Part shown: positions 50,526 to 60,119 of the stretch, piece after piece
How the letters are laid out: every line of letters starts with the position of its first letter
Position numbering within the stretch: the first letter of the stretch is position 1
DNA from: Modestobacter italicus
GTDB lineage: Bacteria > Actinomycetota > Actinomycetes > Mycobacteriales > Geodermatophilaceae
DNA length: 64,000 bases
Direction: 5' to 3'
NCBI RefSeq assembly: GCF_000306785.1
Contig: NC_017955.1
Location: 3,472,001-3,536,000, forward strand
Position numbers and translations under genes: made by a program
The notes under the pieces: generated by a model
The model's database searches: none
The model's input: only the letters and a program-made list of their open reading frames with translations
What the model was told of the DNA's origin: nothing

Positions 50526-51407
50526 GTGTCCACTCCGAACGCCTCCTCCGTCGCTCCTGCCGAGGACGGCCGCCGCGGGCTGTTCCGCCGTCGTCCGGCC
50601 GCCGGCACCCCGGCCGCCGCGGCGCGAGACCGGCGCCGCTCCAAGCAGCGCCGCCGACTGGCCAACGTGGCCGGCCTGATGGCCGCGCTCGTGCTGACCG
50701 GGGTGGGCTACTCCGCCCTCGCCCCGGGCGCCAGCGCCGCCGACGACCCGACGGGCAACCCGTCGAACGCCGTCGAGGCCGGCCGGGAGCTGTACACGCG
50801 CAGCTGCATCACCTGCCACGGGTCCAACCTGCAGGGCATCGAGGGCCGCGGGCCCTCGCTCATCGGGGTCGGCGAGGCCGCCGTCTACTTCCAGGTGCAC
50901 ACCGGCCGCATGCCGCTGGTCCGCCAGGAGGCCCAGGCCCCCGAGCGCCCGCCGATCTTCTCCGAGGAGGAGATCGACCAGTTGATGGCCTACATCCAGG
51001 AGAACGGCGGCGGCCCGACCCTGCCCTCGGGTGACCTGCGTGCCGGCGACCTGGCCGAGGGCGGAGAGCTGTTCCGGCTCAACTGCGCCCAGTGCCACAA
51101 CTTCGCCGGCCAGGGCGGTGCGCTCTCCTCCGGGAAGCGGGCACCGTCGCTGGAGGAGGCCAACGACATGGTCATCTACACGGCGATGCTGTCCGGCCCG
51201 GAGAACATGCCGGTGTTCGGGGACAACCAGCTCACCCCGGAAGAGAAGCGCTCGATCATCAACTACGTGCAGACCCTCAAGGCCCAGGCCGACCCCGGCG
51301 GCGCCGGCATCGGCCGGGTCGGCCCGGTCGCCGAGGGCCTGGTCATCTGGGTCGTCGGCGTCGGCGCCCTGCTCTTCGGGATCTTCTGGATGGGGACGAA
51401 GGCGTGA
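50526..51407 (+). CDS. qcrC: cytochrome bc1 complex diheme cytochrome c subunit
   Basis: 293-residue membrane-anchored diheme cytochrome, QcrC of the bcc complex. Two CxxCH haem sites are CITCHGS near residue 94 and CAQCHNF near 192. An N-terminal helix (NVAGLMAALVLTGVGYSAL) and a C-terminal helix (VIWVVGVGALLFGIFWMG) anchor it. The fused second haem domain replaces a soluble cytochrome c, passing electrons directly to the oxidase. GTG 50526 is eight bases after the ctaE stop, and its end overlaps qcrA. Confidence 0.95.
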   Translation: MSTPNASSVAPAEDGRRGLFRRRPAAGTPAAAARDRRRSKQRRRLANVAGLMAALVLTGVGYSALAPGASAADDPTGNPSNAVEAGRELYTRSCITCHGSNLQGIEGRGPSLIGVGEAAVYFQVHTGRMPLVRQEAQAPERPPIFSEEEIDQLMAYIQENGGGPTLPSGDLRAGDLAEGGELFRLNCAQCHNFAGQGGALSSGKRAPSLEEANDMVIYTAMLSGPENMPVFGDNQLTPEEKRSIINYVQTLKAQADPGGAGIGRVGPVAEGLVIWVVGVGALLFGIFWMGTKA

Positions 51408-52522
51408 GCACCATCGACCACTCCCGCCCCGGGTCTGCCGGCGGCGCGGACGAGCCGGGTCAGCTGCACGGCGGTCCGGACGACGAGCACACCCCCGAGC
51501 AGCTCGCGGCGATGAACCGCACCGAGCTCGACCGGCTGGGTGCCCGCTACGACGGCGTCGAGATCCTGCACGTCGAGCCCGCCGCCCCGCTCGGCTCGCC
51601 GCTTGACAAGAAGAACACCCGCCAGGTGACACTCTGGTTCGCCCTCGCGGCGTTGTTCGCGGTGGCGTTCGTCGTCGTCTACGCCGGGTCGGGCTGGTTC
51701 CTGCCGAGCTGGGAGTGGCGGGTCGGCTCCAGCACCTGGAGCGCGCTGTACACCCCGCTGCTCGGCGCGCTGTTCGGTCTGTCCATGGTCTGCATCGGCA
51801 TCGGCCTGGTCCTCTACGTCAAGAAGCTGCTGCCGCACGAGACGGCCGTGCAGGACAAGCACGACGGGTCGCACTTCGACCGGGTGACCACCGGCGCCAC
51901 GCTGATGGGCGGCCTGGACAGCTCCGGCCTCCCCCGCCGCAAGCTGCTGGCCGGGACCCTCGGTCTGCTGGGCCTGGCCTTCGGCGCCATGCTGGTCTCC
52001 CTGCTGGGCGGGTTCATCAAGAACCCGAACAAGGGCAACCCGCTCGGGACGACGCCCTGGGCCGACGGCCTGCGGCTGCTCCGGGACGACGGCACGCCGG
52101 TCCGCCCGGGCGACCAGGTCGCCGGTTCGCTGGCCACCGTCTTCCCGGCCGTCGAGGGCGGCAACAAGGCCTACGACGCCGCGGTCATGCTGATCCGGCT
52201 CCGCCCGGAACAGCTCAGCGAGCTGACCATCCCGCCCGGCCAGGAGGACTTCGGCTACGGCGACTACGTCGCCTACTCCAAGATCTGCACGCACGCCGGC
52301 TGCCCGGTGTCGCTGTACGAGCAGGAGACCAGCCGCATCCTGTGCCCCTGCCACCAGTCGCAGTTCGACGTGACGGACGGCGCCAAGCCCATCTTCGGGC
52401 CTGCCACCCGGGCGCTCCCCCAACTCCCGATTACCGTGGATGATGAGGGTTACTTCGTCGCGCGCGGGGACTTCCCGGAGCCCGTCGGACCGTCGTTCTG
52501 GAACATGGGGAGGCTCGGCTGA
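51404..52522 (+). CDS. qcrA: cytochrome bc1 complex Rieske iron-sulfur subunit
   Basis: 372-residue Rieske protein with three transmembrane helices in the actinobacterial style. The cluster ligands are in CTHAGCPVS near residue 292 and CPCHQSQFD near 312. It accepts electrons from menaquinol at the quinol-oxidising site. The N-terminal 65 residues are cytoplasmic and polar. GTG 51404 overlaps the qcrC stop, and its stop overlaps the qcrB ATG. Confidence 0.95.
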   Translation: MSTIDHSRPGSAGGADEPGQLHGGPDDEHTPEQLAAMNRTELDRLGARYDGVEILHVEPAAPLGSPLDKKNTRQVTLWFALAALFAVAFVVVYAGSGWFLPSWEWRVGSSTWSALYTPLLGALFGLSMVCIGIGLVLYVKKLLPHETAVQDKHDGSHFDRVTTGATLMGGLDSSGLPRRKLLAGTLGLLGLAFGAMLVSLLGGFIKNPNKGNPLGTTPWADGLRLLRDDGTPVRPGDQVAGSLATVFPAVEGGNKAYDAAVMLIRLRPEQLSELTIPPGQEDFGYGDYVAYSKICTHAGCPVSLYEQETSRILCPCHQSQFDVTDGAKPIFGPATRALPQLPITVDDEGYFVARGDFPEPVGPSFWNMGRLG

Positions 52523-54231
52523 TGGCGACCAACACCGTGCCCGGTCCGCGGGTCGGTCAGCCGACCTCGCTGGCGGGCAAGGCGGCCTTCGAGGTCGACG
52601 ACCGGCTGATCGTGGCCGGTCCCGTCCGGCGGACGCTGAACAAGGTCTTCCCGGACCACTGGTCCTTCCTGCTCGGGGAGATCGCGCTCTACTCGTTCAT
52701 CGTCCTGCTGCTGTCTGGCACCTGGCTGACGTTCTTCTACGACGCCTCCATGAAGGAGGTCGTCTACGACGGCTCCTACGCCCCGCTGCGGGGCATCGAG
52801 ATGTCCGCGGCGTACGAGTCGACCCTGAACATCTCCTTCGACGTCCGCGGTGGCCTGCTGATCCGGCAGATGCACCACTGGGCGGCCCTGCTGTTCGTGG
52901 CCTCGATCGTCGTCCACCTGCTGCGCATCTTCTTCACCGGCGCCTTCCGCCGGCCGCGGGAGACCAACTGGTTCATCGGCATCGCGCTGCTGACCCTGGC
53001 GCTGCTCGAGGGCTTCGCCGGCTACACCCTCCCCGACGACCTGCTCTCCGGCGGCGGGCTCCGCATCTTCTCCGCGGTCTTCCTGTCGATCCCGGTGATC
53101 GGGACCTGGATCTACTTCACCGTCTTCGGCGGCGACTTCCCCGGTGAGGTGATCATCGGGCGGCTCTACATCCTGCACGTGCTGGTCATCCCGGCGGTCC
53201 TGCTGGGCCTGATCGCGCTGCACCTGCTGATCCTGGTCAAGCAGAAGCACACCCAGTTCCCCGGCGCCGGGCGGACCGAGCACAACGTGGTCGGCAACCG
53301 GCTGTTCCCGACCTTCGCAGCCAAGGCGACCGGCCTGCTGTTCATCGTGGTCGGGCTGTGCGCGGCGCTCGGCGGCCTGGTGCAGATCAACCCGATCTGG
53401 CTGCTCGGCCCGTACAACCCGGCGCAGGTGACCGCGGGGTCCCAGCCCGACTGGTACATCGGGTTCGTCGACGGCGGCGCCCGCATCTTCCCGCCGTGGG
53501 AGATCGTGCTGTGGGGCTACCACATCCCGCCGGTCCTCTGGGGCGCCCTGGGCCTCCCCGGCCTGATGTTCGGTGCCATGGCGCTGTACCCGGTCCTCGA
53601 ACGGGTGCTGACCAAGGACACCGCCAGCCACCACCTCCTCCAGCGCCCGCGCGACGTCCCGGTGCGGACCTCGCTCGGCGCGATGGCCATCACCGCCTAC
53701 GTGGTGCTCTGGATCTCCGGTGGCAACGACCTCATCGCCGACAAGTTCGACCTGAGCCTGAACGCGATGACCTGGTTCGGCCGGATCGGCTTCCTGGTCC
53801 TGCCCCCCATCGCCTACTGGGCCACCTACCGGATCTGCCTGGGCCTCGAGCGGCACGACCGCGAGGTGCTCGAGCACGGCATCGAGACCGGTGTCATCCG
53901 GCGGCTGCCCAGCGGTGAGTTCATCGAGGTGCACCAGCCGCTGGGGCCGGTGGACGAGCACGGCCACGGCCAGCTCGCCTACGGTGGCGCGTCGGTGCCC
54001 AAGAAGATGAACCAGGTCGGTGGCGCCCGCCGCGCGATCCGGGGCTTCTTCAAGCCGATCGAGGAGCCGGCCGAGGTGCAGCGGCAGGCCGAGATCGAGG
54101 CCCGCGGCCTCGAGGCCGAGCAGGCCGACCGGCGCGAGCTGACCGGCTCGGGTCGTCCGTCCGAGGGTGGTCGCCCGTCCGAGGGCGGCCGTCCGTCCGA
54201 GGGTGGTCGACCGCAGGACCCGCGCGACTGA
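52522..54231 (+). CDS. qcrB: cytochrome bc1 complex cytochrome b subunit
   Basis: 569-residue cytochrome b with at least eight transmembrane helices. [21 protein letters not shown] and [24 protein letters not shown] contain the paired haem-ligand His residues, and [14 protein letters not shown] corresponds to the PEWY-loop region of the quinol site. This subunit is the target of quinol-site inhibitors in mycobacteria. A cytoplasmic tail of about 110 residues ends in a repeated SEGGRP unit. Confidence 0.95.
   Translation: MATNTVPGPRVGQPTSLAGKAAFEVDDRLIVAGPVRRTLNKVFPDHWSFLLGEIALYSFIVLLLSGTWLTFFYDASMKEVVYDGSYAPLRGIEMSAAYESTLNISFDVRGGLLIRQMHHWAALLFVASIVVHLLRIFFTGAFRRPRETNWFIGIALLTLALLEGFAGYTLPDDLLSGGGLRIFSAVFLSIPVIGTWIYFTVFGGDFPGEVIIGRLYILHVLVIPAVLLGLIALHLLILVKQKHTQFPGAGRTEHNVVGNRLFPTFAAKATGLLFIVVGLCAALGGLVQINPIWLLGPYNPAQVTAGSQPDWYIGFVDGGARIFPPWEIVLWGYHIPPVLWGALGLPGLMFGAMALYPVLERVLTKDTASHHLLQRPRDVPVRTSLGAMAITAYVVLWISGGNDLIADKFDLSLNAMTWFGRIGFLVLPPIAYWATYRICLGLERHDREVLEHGIETGVIRRLPSGEFIEVHQPLGPVDEHGHGQLAYGGASVPKKMNQVGGARRAIRGFFKPIEEPAEVQRQAEIEARGLEAEQADRRELTGSGRPSEGGRPSEGGRPSEGGRPQDPRD
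54151..54213 (+). repeat. 18-bp tandem repeat in the 3' end of qcrB
   Basis: About three copies of an 18-bp unit encode SEGGRP repeats at the QcrB C-terminus. Third-position differences between copies suggest the peptide is under some selection. Copy number may vary between strains. Confidence 0.75.
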
Positions 54232-54250
54232 CCAGCACACCGCACCATCC

Positions 54251-54289
54251 AGCAGGGGCCCCGGCGGCGCAGTCCGCCGGGGCCCTGCT
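54251..54289 (+). terminator. terminator hairpin of the ctaE-qcrCAB operon
   Basis: A 16-17-bp GC-only stem, one bulged G, and a CGCAGT loop lie 20 bases after the qcrB stop. There is no U-tract. Confidence 0.75.
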
Positions 54290-54354
54290 GCGTTCATGGG
54301 ACGGCCCACCGTCCCGGGGGTCCGTCCCCACCACCTCACCGCCCAGGAGCCCGC

Positions 54355-55026
54355 ATGCCCACCCTCGAGCGCTCCGGCGACGTGTTCGTCCTCGACCTCG
54401 GCGACACCGAGAACCGCTTCCACCCCGACTGGCTGAGCGCGGTCGGCGCCGCCCTGGACGAGGTCGAGGGCGCCGACGGGCCCCGCGCGCTGGTGACCAC
54501 CGCGACCGGCAAGTTCTTCTCCAACGGCCTGGACCTCGACTGGCTGGGCGCGCACCCCGACCAGCACGAGGGCTACCTGGCCGACGTCCATGCGCTGCTG
54601 GCCCGGGTGCTGTCCCTGCCGGTGGTCACGGTCGCCGCGCTGCAGGGTCACACCTTCGCCGCCGCGGCGATGCTCTCCCTCGCCCACGACCTCCGGGTGA
54701 TGCGCGCCGACCGCGGGTTCTGGTGCCTGCCCGAGGCCGACATCGGCATGCCGTTCACCCCCGGCATGTCCGCGCTCATCCAGGCCCGGCTGGCGCCGCA
54801 GACCGCCCACGTGGCGATGACCACGGCGCGCCGCTATGGCGGCGACGACGCGCTCGCCGCCGGCATCGTCGACCACGCCGTCCCGGCGGACGCCGTCCGC
54901 GCCACCGCACTGGAGCTGGCCGCCGCCCAGGCCGGCACGGCGGGCACCACCCTGGCCACGATCAAGGACCGGATGTACCGCCCGGTCCTCGACCTGCTGC
55001 GCGACCACACCGACCCCCGGGCCTGA
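54355..55026 (+). CDS. enoyl-CoA hydratase/isomerase family protein
   Basis: 223-residue crotonase-fold enzyme, shorter than typical hydratases (about 260). Oxyanion-hole regions are KFFSNGLDLDWL near residue 58 and ALQGHTFAAAAML near 100. PEADIGMPFTPGM holds the candidate catalytic Glu, in an arrangement closer to delta3,delta2-enoyl-CoA isomerases. It likely serves beta-oxidation of unsaturated fatty acids. The ATG has GGAG five bases upstream. It is flanked by two terminator hairpins, so it is probably monocistronic. Confidence 0.82.
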   Translation: MPTLERSGDVFVLDLGDTENRFHPDWLSAVGAALDEVEGADGPRALVTTATGKFFSNGLDLDWLGAHPDQHEGYLADVHALLARVLSLPVVTVAALQGHTFAAAAMLSLAHDLRVMRADRGFWCLPEADIGMPFTPGMSALIQARLAPQTAHVAMTTARRYGGDDALAAGIVDHAVPADAVRATALELAAAQAGTAGTTLATIKDRMYRPVLDLLRDHTDPRA

Positions 55027-55043
55027 CCCACCCCGGCACCGGC

Positions 55044-55102
55044 CCCCAGACGCACGTCGGGGCTCCTCCCAAGGTGGGAGGGGCCCCGACGTGCGTGTGG
55101 GG
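55044..55102. terminator. bidirectional terminator hairpin with 27-nt arms
   Basis: Arms 55044-55070 and 55076-55102 are complementary with two mismatches around a 5-nt loop. It lies between the convergent enoyl-CoA isomerase and ctaF genes. Confidence 0.85.
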
Positions 55103-55113
55103 TGGAACCGGTG

Positions 55114-55512
55114 TCAGTGGGCGTTCTGCCCGACGTAGTACTCGAAGAGCAGCCCGCCGATGGTGAGCAGCAGGGCGGCGCCCGCGATGGCGATCAGCCA
55201 CGGGTAGTAGAACGCCAGCGCCAGACCCATCAGGCCGGCCGAGAGCGCCAGACCGAAGGGCCAGTAGCTGCCCGGGCTGAAGAAGCCCAGCTCGCCGGCG
55301 CCGTCGGCGATCTCGGCGTCCTTGGAGTCCTCGGGGCGGGCGTCGATGAGTCGGCTGACGAACCAGAAGAACCCGCCGATCAGCGCGGTCAGGCCGGCGG
55401 ACAGCGCCAGCGCCGTGGTGCCGATCGGCTCCTGGGCCCAGAAGCCGTAGACCACGGCCGCGGCGATGCAGAACACCGCGATCAAGTTGAAGATGAGTGC
55501 TTCGACCTTCAC
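55114..55512 (-). CDS. ctaF: cytochrome c oxidase subunit IV (actinobacterial)
   Basis: 132-residue membrane subunit with four transmembrane helices. MKVEALIFNLIAVFCIAAAVVY opens the protein, and a GYWPFG-like SPGSYWPFGLAL segment is characteristic. It is a small accessory subunit of the actinobacterial aa3 oxidase and lies directly after ctaC with a 33-bp gap, as in M. tuberculosis (Rv2199c). Confidence 0.92.
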   Translation of the reverse strand: MKVEALIFNLIAVFCIAAAVVYGFWAQEPIGTTALALSAGLTALIGGFFWFVSRLIDARPEDSKDAEIADGAGELGFFSPGSYWPFGLALSAGLMGLALAFYYPWLIAIAGAALLLTIGGLLFEYYVGQNAH

Positions 55513-55545
55513 GGCCGGTCCTCCAGGTGCTGCGGGGTGATCGGG

Positions 55546-56460
55546 TCAGTCACTCGAGGCCGCCGAGGCCTGCTCGCGGTCGCCCTTGAACGGCTCGGTG
55601 GACACCGAGGAACCGGGCTGGCCGATGCTCTCCAGGGCGTCGTAGGTCGACAGACCCGACTCGCGGGCGCTCAAGTAGGACTCGAAGTCCGCCGGGCTCA
55701 CCGACCGGACCTCGAAGTTCATGAACGCGTGGTAGGTGCCGCACAGCTCGGCGCAGCGGCCCACGAAGGCGCCCTCCTCGCGGACGGTCACCTCGAAGAC
55801 GTTGTCCCGACCGTTCTCGTTGCCGGGGATGACGTCGAGCTTGAAGAGGAACTCCGGCACCCAGAAGGAGTGGATGACGTCGGCCGAGGCGACCTCGAAG
55901 CGGATCGTCTCGCCGGTCGGGACGACCAGGATCGGCACCTCGTCCGTGTCACCCACGGTGGACACCGGCTCGCCGCCGTTGTCGTCGGTGGTGTCGGGGT
56001 AGACGAACTGCCAGTTCCACTTGAACGCGTTGACCGCGACGGTCACGTCCGGGTCGTCGCTGCGCTGCATCACCCGGTTCTGCGTGCTCACGGTGAAGAA
56101 GAACAGCACCGCGATGATGACGAACGGGATGATCGTGTAGACGACCTCGAGCGGCAGGTTGTAGGCCGTCTGCCGGGGCAGCTCCTCGTCGCTGCCCTTG
56201 CGCTTGCGGTACCTGATCGCCGCGTAGGCGATGAGGAGCCACACCGCGATGCCGACCACGAGGGCGGCGATGGTGGAGCCGATCCACAGGTCGTGCATCC
56301 GCCGGGCCTCGTCGGTGATGCCCTCGGGCCACCCCCAGCTGAGCCAACTGCCTCGGACGTCACACCCGCTGAGCGTCAGCGCCCCCAGGAGACCGAGCCC
56401 GGCGACCTGCGCCGGCTTGCTGCGTCGAGCCACTGCCCGCTGCCTCCTCATCCCCCGCAT
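55546..56460 (-). CDS. ctaC: cytochrome c oxidase subunit II
   Basis: 304-residue oxidase subunit. The N-terminal lipobox is LTLSGC near residue 31, followed by two transmembrane helices and the extracytoplasmic CuA domain, in which CAELCGTYHAFM supplies Cys, Glu, Cys, His and Met ligands. It receives electrons from QcrC. The ATG at 56460 is my choice, with an in-frame ATG at 56451 as an alternative. A 15-bp perfect palindrome at 56530-56544 lies upstream. Confidence 0.93.
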   Translation of the reverse strand: MRGMRRQRAVARRSKPAQVAGLGLLGALTLSGCDVRGSWLSWGWPEGITDEARRMHDLWIGSTIAALVVGIAVWLLIAYAAIRYRKRKGSDEELPRQTAYNLPLEVVYTIIPFVIIAVLFFFTVSTQNRVMQRSDDPDVTVAVNAFKWNWQFVYPDTTDDNGGEPVSTVGDTDEVPILVVPTGETIRFEVASADVIHSFWVPEFLFKLDVIPGNENGRDNVFEVTVREEGAFVGRCAELCGTYHAFMNFEVRSVSPADFESYLSARESGLSTYDALESIGQPGSSVSTEPFKGDREQASAASSD

Positions 56461-56529
56461 GGCGGCACCACGCGGTCTCACCGGTGGGGCCTCGTCGGTC
56501 GCCCGACAGGTTCTACCGACCCCGACCAC

Positions 56530-56544
56530 AGTCTCGCCGAGACT
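56530..56544. promoter_or_regulatory. perfect palindrome upstream of ctaC
   Basis: AGTCTCGCCGAGACT is a 7+1+7 palindrome about 70 bp before the ctaC start. It may be an operator or a small hairpin in the leader. No factor is known. Confidence 0.35.
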
Positions 56545-56716
56545 AGCCGACCGCGCCTGTCGTCCCGGGGGCGGGAGGAGCAGCCCGGCGGGTCGCCCCC
56601 GGCCCGGCGGGTCGGCGTGCCGACAGGTGGCCGTCCGCCCAGGTGACGGGGCGTGTGGCGGACGCCGCACCGGCCGCCCCGGGGTCGGACGACGGCACCC
56701 GCCACGGGCCGGCGGC

Positions 56717-56722
56717 TACAGT
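56717..56722 (+). promoter_or_regulatory. -10 element TACAGT of the small membrane protein gene
   Basis: TACAGT is followed by seven bases and GTG 56730, fitting a leaderless start. Confidence 0.5.
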
Positions 56723-56729
56723 CGTGGGC

Positions 56730-57095
56730 GTGTACCGACGCCTCCTGACCTGGCGCTGGGTGCTGCTGCACCTGCTGGTCCTGGCACTGTTCGTCGCGAC
56801 CTTCTTCCTCGGTCACTGGCAGCTGGGCAAGGCCGAGGACGGCGGCGGCGCGGTCAACTGGAGCTACGCACTGCAGTGGCCGCTGTACGGCTTCATGGGC
56901 CTGGGCTTCTACCTGCGGATGGTCCGGGACGAGCTCCGCCGGGACCCGAACGAGGGCGAGCCCGGCGCCGCCGTGGTGCTCTACCAGCGCCCGCGGATCG
57001 ACACCACGGGCGACCCGGAGCTGGCCGCCTACAACGCCTACCTGGCCGAGCTGAACGCCAAGGCCCTGGGGCAGCAGGTGAACGGTGGCCGCTGA
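56730..57095 (+). CDS. conserved small membrane protein between ctaC and asnB
   Basis: 121-residue protein with two transmembrane helices. WVLLHLLVLALFVATFFLGHWQLGKAE resembles the first helix of SURF1-type oxidase assembly proteins, and LYGFMGLGFYLRMVRDEL is the second. Proteins with this opening are widespread beside ctaC in actinobacteria, so a link to oxidase assembly is plausible but unproven. The 3' end overlaps the DUF3817 gene by 11 bp. Confidence 0.72.
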   Translation: MYRRLLTWRWVLLHLLVLALFVATFFLGHWQLGKAEDGGGAVNWSYALQWPLYGFMGLGFYLRMVRDELRRDPNEGEPGAAVVLYQRPRIDTTGDPELAAYNAYLAELNAKALGQQVNGGR

Positions 57096-57429
57096 GCCGG
57101 ACACGGTCTCCCTCCCGCCGAGGGTGGCCGGCGCGCTGACCCGCTACCGCGTGATGGCCTACGTCGTCGGCGTCATGCTGCTGGTGCTCGTGTTCGTCGC
57201 GGTGCCGCTGCGCTACGCCGCCGGCGTGCCGGAGGTGTCCGCGGTCGTCTCGCCGCTGCACGGGTTCCTCTACATCGTCTACCTGGTGGCCGCCTTCGAC
57301 CTGGCGCTGAAGGCCCGCTTCACGGCCAAGGGCACCGTCCTGGTGCTGCTCGCCGGCGTGGTCCCCTTCGTCTCCTTCTGGGCCGAGCGCCGGGTCTCCC
57401 TCCGGGTGCGCGCCGGCCAGCCGCTCTGA
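57085..57429 (+). CDS. DUF3817 family membrane protein
   Basis: 114-residue protein with three transmembrane helices and the DUF3817 features RYRVMAYVVGVMLLVL, SPLHGFLYIVYLVAAFDLA and PFVSFWAERRV. The function is unknown, and the family is common near actinobacterial respiratory and asnB genes. The GTG start lies within the end of the preceding gene (11-bp overlap), indicating coupled expression. Confidence 0.85.
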   Translation: MAAEPDTVSLPPRVAGALTRYRVMAYVVGVMLLVLVFVAVPLRYAAGVPEVSAVVSPLHGFLYIVYLVAAFDLALKARFTAKGTVLVLLAGVVPFVSFWAERRVSLRVRAGQPL

Positions 57430-57466
57430 TCCCTCCCCCGCAACCGACCTCCTGGAGCCCTCCCGC

Positions 57467-59401
57467 ATGTGCGGTCTGCTGGCCTACCTGTCCACCGACG
57501 CCGAACGGGTCGACGAGCAGACGGTCGCGGGGGTGCAGCACGCGCTGCGCTGCCTGCGCCACCGCGGCCCGGACGACCGGGAGGTGTGGTCCGACCCGCA
57601 CGCCGTCCTCGGGTTCAACCGGCTGGCGTTCATCGACATCGAGGGCAGCCCGCAGCCGATGCCCTACGCCGGTGACCGCTACCGGATCGTCTTCAACGGC
57701 GAGATCTACAACTACCTGGAGCTCCGCGAGGAGCTCAAGGCCGCTGGCGCGACCTTCGCGACCGAGGGCGACACCGAGGCGATCGTCGCCGGGTACCACC
57801 TGTGGGGCGAGGCGGTGGTCCCGCGGCTGCGCGGCATGTTCGCCTTCGTGATCTGGGACAGCCAGACCGGGACGGCGTTCGGCGCCCGGGACGCCTTCGG
57901 CATCAAGCCGCTGTTCACCGCGCGGCTGGCCGACGGCGGGCTGGTCTTCAGCTCGGAGAAGAAGGCGCTGCTGGAGCTGCTGGGCGGCAGCGACGCGGCC
58001 GGCGGGGTCGACGCGGCCTCGCTGCAGCACTACCTGACCCTGCAGTACGTGCCGGAGCCGGCGACCCTGCACCGGGGCATCCGGCGGATCGAGAGCGGCA
58101 CCAGCTTCACCGTCGTCGACGGCGAGCTGCACACCGCCCGCTGGTTCCACCCCCGGTTCGACAGCCGGCCGGTGGCCCCGGGGCAGGAGCAGGCGCTCTA
58201 CGACCGGATCGCCGAGGTCCTCGACGACTCGGTCGCCAAGCACATGCGCGCGGACGTGACCGTCGGGTCGTTCCTGTCCAGCGGCATCGACTCGACGGCG
58301 ATCGCGGCGCTGGCGCACAAGTACAACCGGGACCTGGTGACCTTCACCGTCGGGTTCCAGCGCGAGGCCACCTCCGAGGTCGAGATCGCCGCGGAGTCCG
58401 CCGCCATCCTGGGCGTCCGGCACGTGCCGGTCGAGGTGACCGCCGAGGAGTTCGCCGAAGCGATCCCGACGGTGGTCTGGTACCTGGACGACCCGGTCGC
58501 CGACCCGGCGCTGGTGCCGCTGTACTTCGTGGCCCGCGAGGCGCGCAAGCACGTCAAGGTCGTGCTCTCCGGCGAGGGGGCCGATGAGCTCTTCGGCGGC
58601 TACACGATCTACCGCGAGCCGCTGAGCCTGGCGTGGGCGTCGAAGCTGCCCGCGGTGGGCAGGCAGGCGCTGGGCCGGCTGTCCCGGCTGGTTCCCGAGG
58701 GCGTCCGCGGCCAGGACCTGCTGCGCCGCGCGTCGATCCCGCTGGAGGAGCGGTACTACGGCAACGCCCGCAACCTCAACGCCGACGAGCTCGCCCAGCT
58801 GCTGCCCGGCCGCGACCCGGACCTGTCGCACGTGACGGTCACCGAGGCGCTGTACCGGCAGACCCGGGAGGCCGGCTACGACGACGTGACGGCGATGCAG
58901 TACGTCGACCTGTTCACCTGGTTGCGCGGCGACATCCTGGTCAAGGCCGACAAGATGACGATGGCCAACTCGCTGGAGCTGCGGGTGCCGTTCCTCGACC
59001 CCGAGGTGTTCGCCCTCGCCAGCAGCCTGCCGCTGGAGATGCGGGTCCCCCGCCGCGGCGACGCGACCAAGTTCGCGCTCCGGCAGGCCATGCGCCAGAT
59101 CGTGCCGCCGAAGATCATGAACCGCCGCAAGCTCGGCTTCCCGGTGCCGACGGCGGAGTTCCTGGCCGGCCCGTTGCACGACTGGGCGCAGACGATCGTC
59201 AAGGACAGCCAGACCGACGAGTGGCTCGACCGCGACCACGTGCTCGGCCTGCTGGAGCGGCTGGCCCAGGCCGAGGTGCCCAGCAAGCGGATCGCCCGGC
59301 AGGTATGGGAGGTGCTCGTCTTCATGATCTGGCACGGCATCTTCGTCGAGGAGCGGATCCACCCCGAGGTCCCGGAGCCGGTCTACCCGGTCCGGCTGTG
59401 A
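57467..59401 (+). CDS. asnB: asparagine synthase (glutamine-hydrolysing)
   Basis: 644-residue class II glutamine amidotransferase. The N-terminal MCGLLAYLS provides Cys2 as the nucleophile after Met removal, and RHRGPDD and FNGEIYNY are glutaminase motifs. The C-terminal synthetase has the PP-loop SSGIDSTAIAALA near residue 272 and GEGADELFGGY near 370. It makes asparagine from aspartate, or amidates a cell-wall residue as some AsnB homologues do. GGAG lies eight bases before the ATG. The position matches Rv2201. Confidence 0.93.
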   Translation: MCGLLAYLSTDAERVDEQTVAGVQHALRCLRHRGPDDREVWSDPHAVLGFNRLAFIDIEGSPQPMPYAGDRYRIVFNGEIYNYLELREELKAAGATFATEGDTEAIVAGYHLWGEAVVPRLRGMFAFVIWDSQTGTAFGARDAFGIKPLFTARLADGGLVFSSEKKALLELLGGSDAAGGVDAASLQHYLTLQYVPEPATLHRGIRRIESGTSFTVVDGELHTARWFHPRFDSRPVAPGQEQALYDRIAEVLDDSVAKHMRADVTVGSFLSSGIDSTAIAALAHKYNRDLVTFTVGFQREATSEVEIAAESAAILGVRHVPVEVTAEEFAEAIPTVVWYLDDPVADPALVPLYFVAREARKHVKVVLSGEGADELFGGYTIYREPLSLAWASKLPAVGRQALGRLSRLVPEGVRGQDLLRRASIPLEERYYGNARNLNADELAQLLPGRDPDLSHVTVTEALYRQTREAGYDDVTAMQYVDLFTWLRGDILVKADKMTMANSLELRVPFLDPEVFALASSLPLEMRVPRRGDATKFALRQAMRQIVPPKIMNRRKLGFPVPTAEFLAGPLHDWAQTIVKDSQTDEWLDRDHVLGLLERLAQAEVPSKRIARQVWEVLVFMIWHGIFVEERIHPEVPEPVYPVRL

Positions 59402-59643
59402 CCCGACGGCGGGCCGGCGGCGCGGTCGCCGGCCTGCTGGCCGTGGTGCTGCTCGCCGGCTGCTCGGGCGGCGACGAACCGAGCCCGGCGCCCACCACGG
59501 CGCCGTCCGCCGCGCCGTCGTCCGCACGGACCCCGCCGCCGATCTCACCCCGGACGACGGTCAGCTCCTCCCCCGAGAGCACCCTGTCGCCGCCCGGCGG
59601 CGTGCCCGTCCCCATCCCGTCGGACCCGCAGCCCGACCGCTGA
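59398..59643 (+). CDS. small Pro/Ser-rich lipoprotein
   Basis: 81-residue predicted lipoprotein. A short Arg-rich n-region and the hydrophobic GLLAVVLLAGC lipobox (Cys near residue 22) are followed by a low-complexity Ser/Pro/Thr tail with no recognisable domain. The GTG overlaps the asnB stop (GTGA). Its role is unknown; it may be a surface spacer peptide. It ends just before a terminator hairpin. Confidence 0.6.
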   Translation: MTRRRAGGAVAGLLAVVLLAGCSGGDEPSPAPTTAPSAAPSSARTPPPISPRTTVSSSPESTLSPPGGVPVPIPSDPQPDR

Positions 59644-59650
59644 ACGCGAC

Positions 59651-59683
59651 AGCGCCCGGTACCTCGTCGAGGTACCGGGCGCT
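59651..59683. terminator. bidirectional terminator, 16-bp arms
   Basis: AGCGCCCGGTACCTCG and CGAGGTACCGGGCGCT are perfect reverse complements around one T. It separates the lipoprotein and erpA convergently. Confidence 0.85.
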
Positions 59684-59762
59684 CTACGTCACAGGCCGAA
59701 GGCCGGCCCCCTGCAGGGCCCCGCCGCGAGCTGGCGAGTGGTGGGGGGCAGGGGGTGTTTCC

Positions 59763-60119
59763 TCAGTGGAACGAGTCCCCGCAGGCGCAGGAGCCGCCGG
59801 CGTTCGGGTTGTCGATGGTGAAGCCCTGCTTCTCGATGGTGTCGACGAAGTCGATCGTCGCGCCGCCGAGGTAGGGGCCGCTCATCCGGTCGACGATGAC
59901 CTCGACGCCACCGAACTCGTAGGTCTGGTCGCCGTCGAGGAAGCGCTCGTCGAAGAAGAGCTGGTAGCGGAGGCCCGAGCAACCGCCGGGCTGCACCGCG
60001 ATCCGCAGGCGCAGGTCGTCGCGACCCTCCTGCTCCAGCAGCGTCTTCACCTTCGACGCGGCGGGGTCGCTGAGGATGACGCCCGTGGCGCCGGGGGCCT
60101 GCGTGTCCTGCACGGTCAT
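59763..60119 (-). CDS. erpA: iron-sulfur cluster insertion protein, HesB/IscA family
   Basis: 118-residue A-type carrier delivering Fe-S clusters. The three conserved cysteines are visible: PGGCSG near residue 46 and SCACG near the C-terminus. The fold markers QLFFDERF and VEVIVDRMS also fit. Nearby Rieske and other Fe-S proteins could be clients. GGGAGG lies eight bases before the ATG at 60119. It corresponds to Rv2204c. Confidence 0.92.
   Translation of the reverse strand: MTVQDTQAPGATGVILSDPAASKVKTLLEQEGRDDLRLRIAVQPGGCSGLRYQLFFDERFLDGDQTYEFGGVEVIVDRMSGPYLGGATIDFVDTIEKQGFTIDNPNAGGSCACGDSFH

Noticed and set aside
52450-55008. 852-residue minus-strand frame across qcrB and the isomerase gene
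   Set aside because: It is antisense to cytochrome b with textbook motifs, and no family resemblance is seen.
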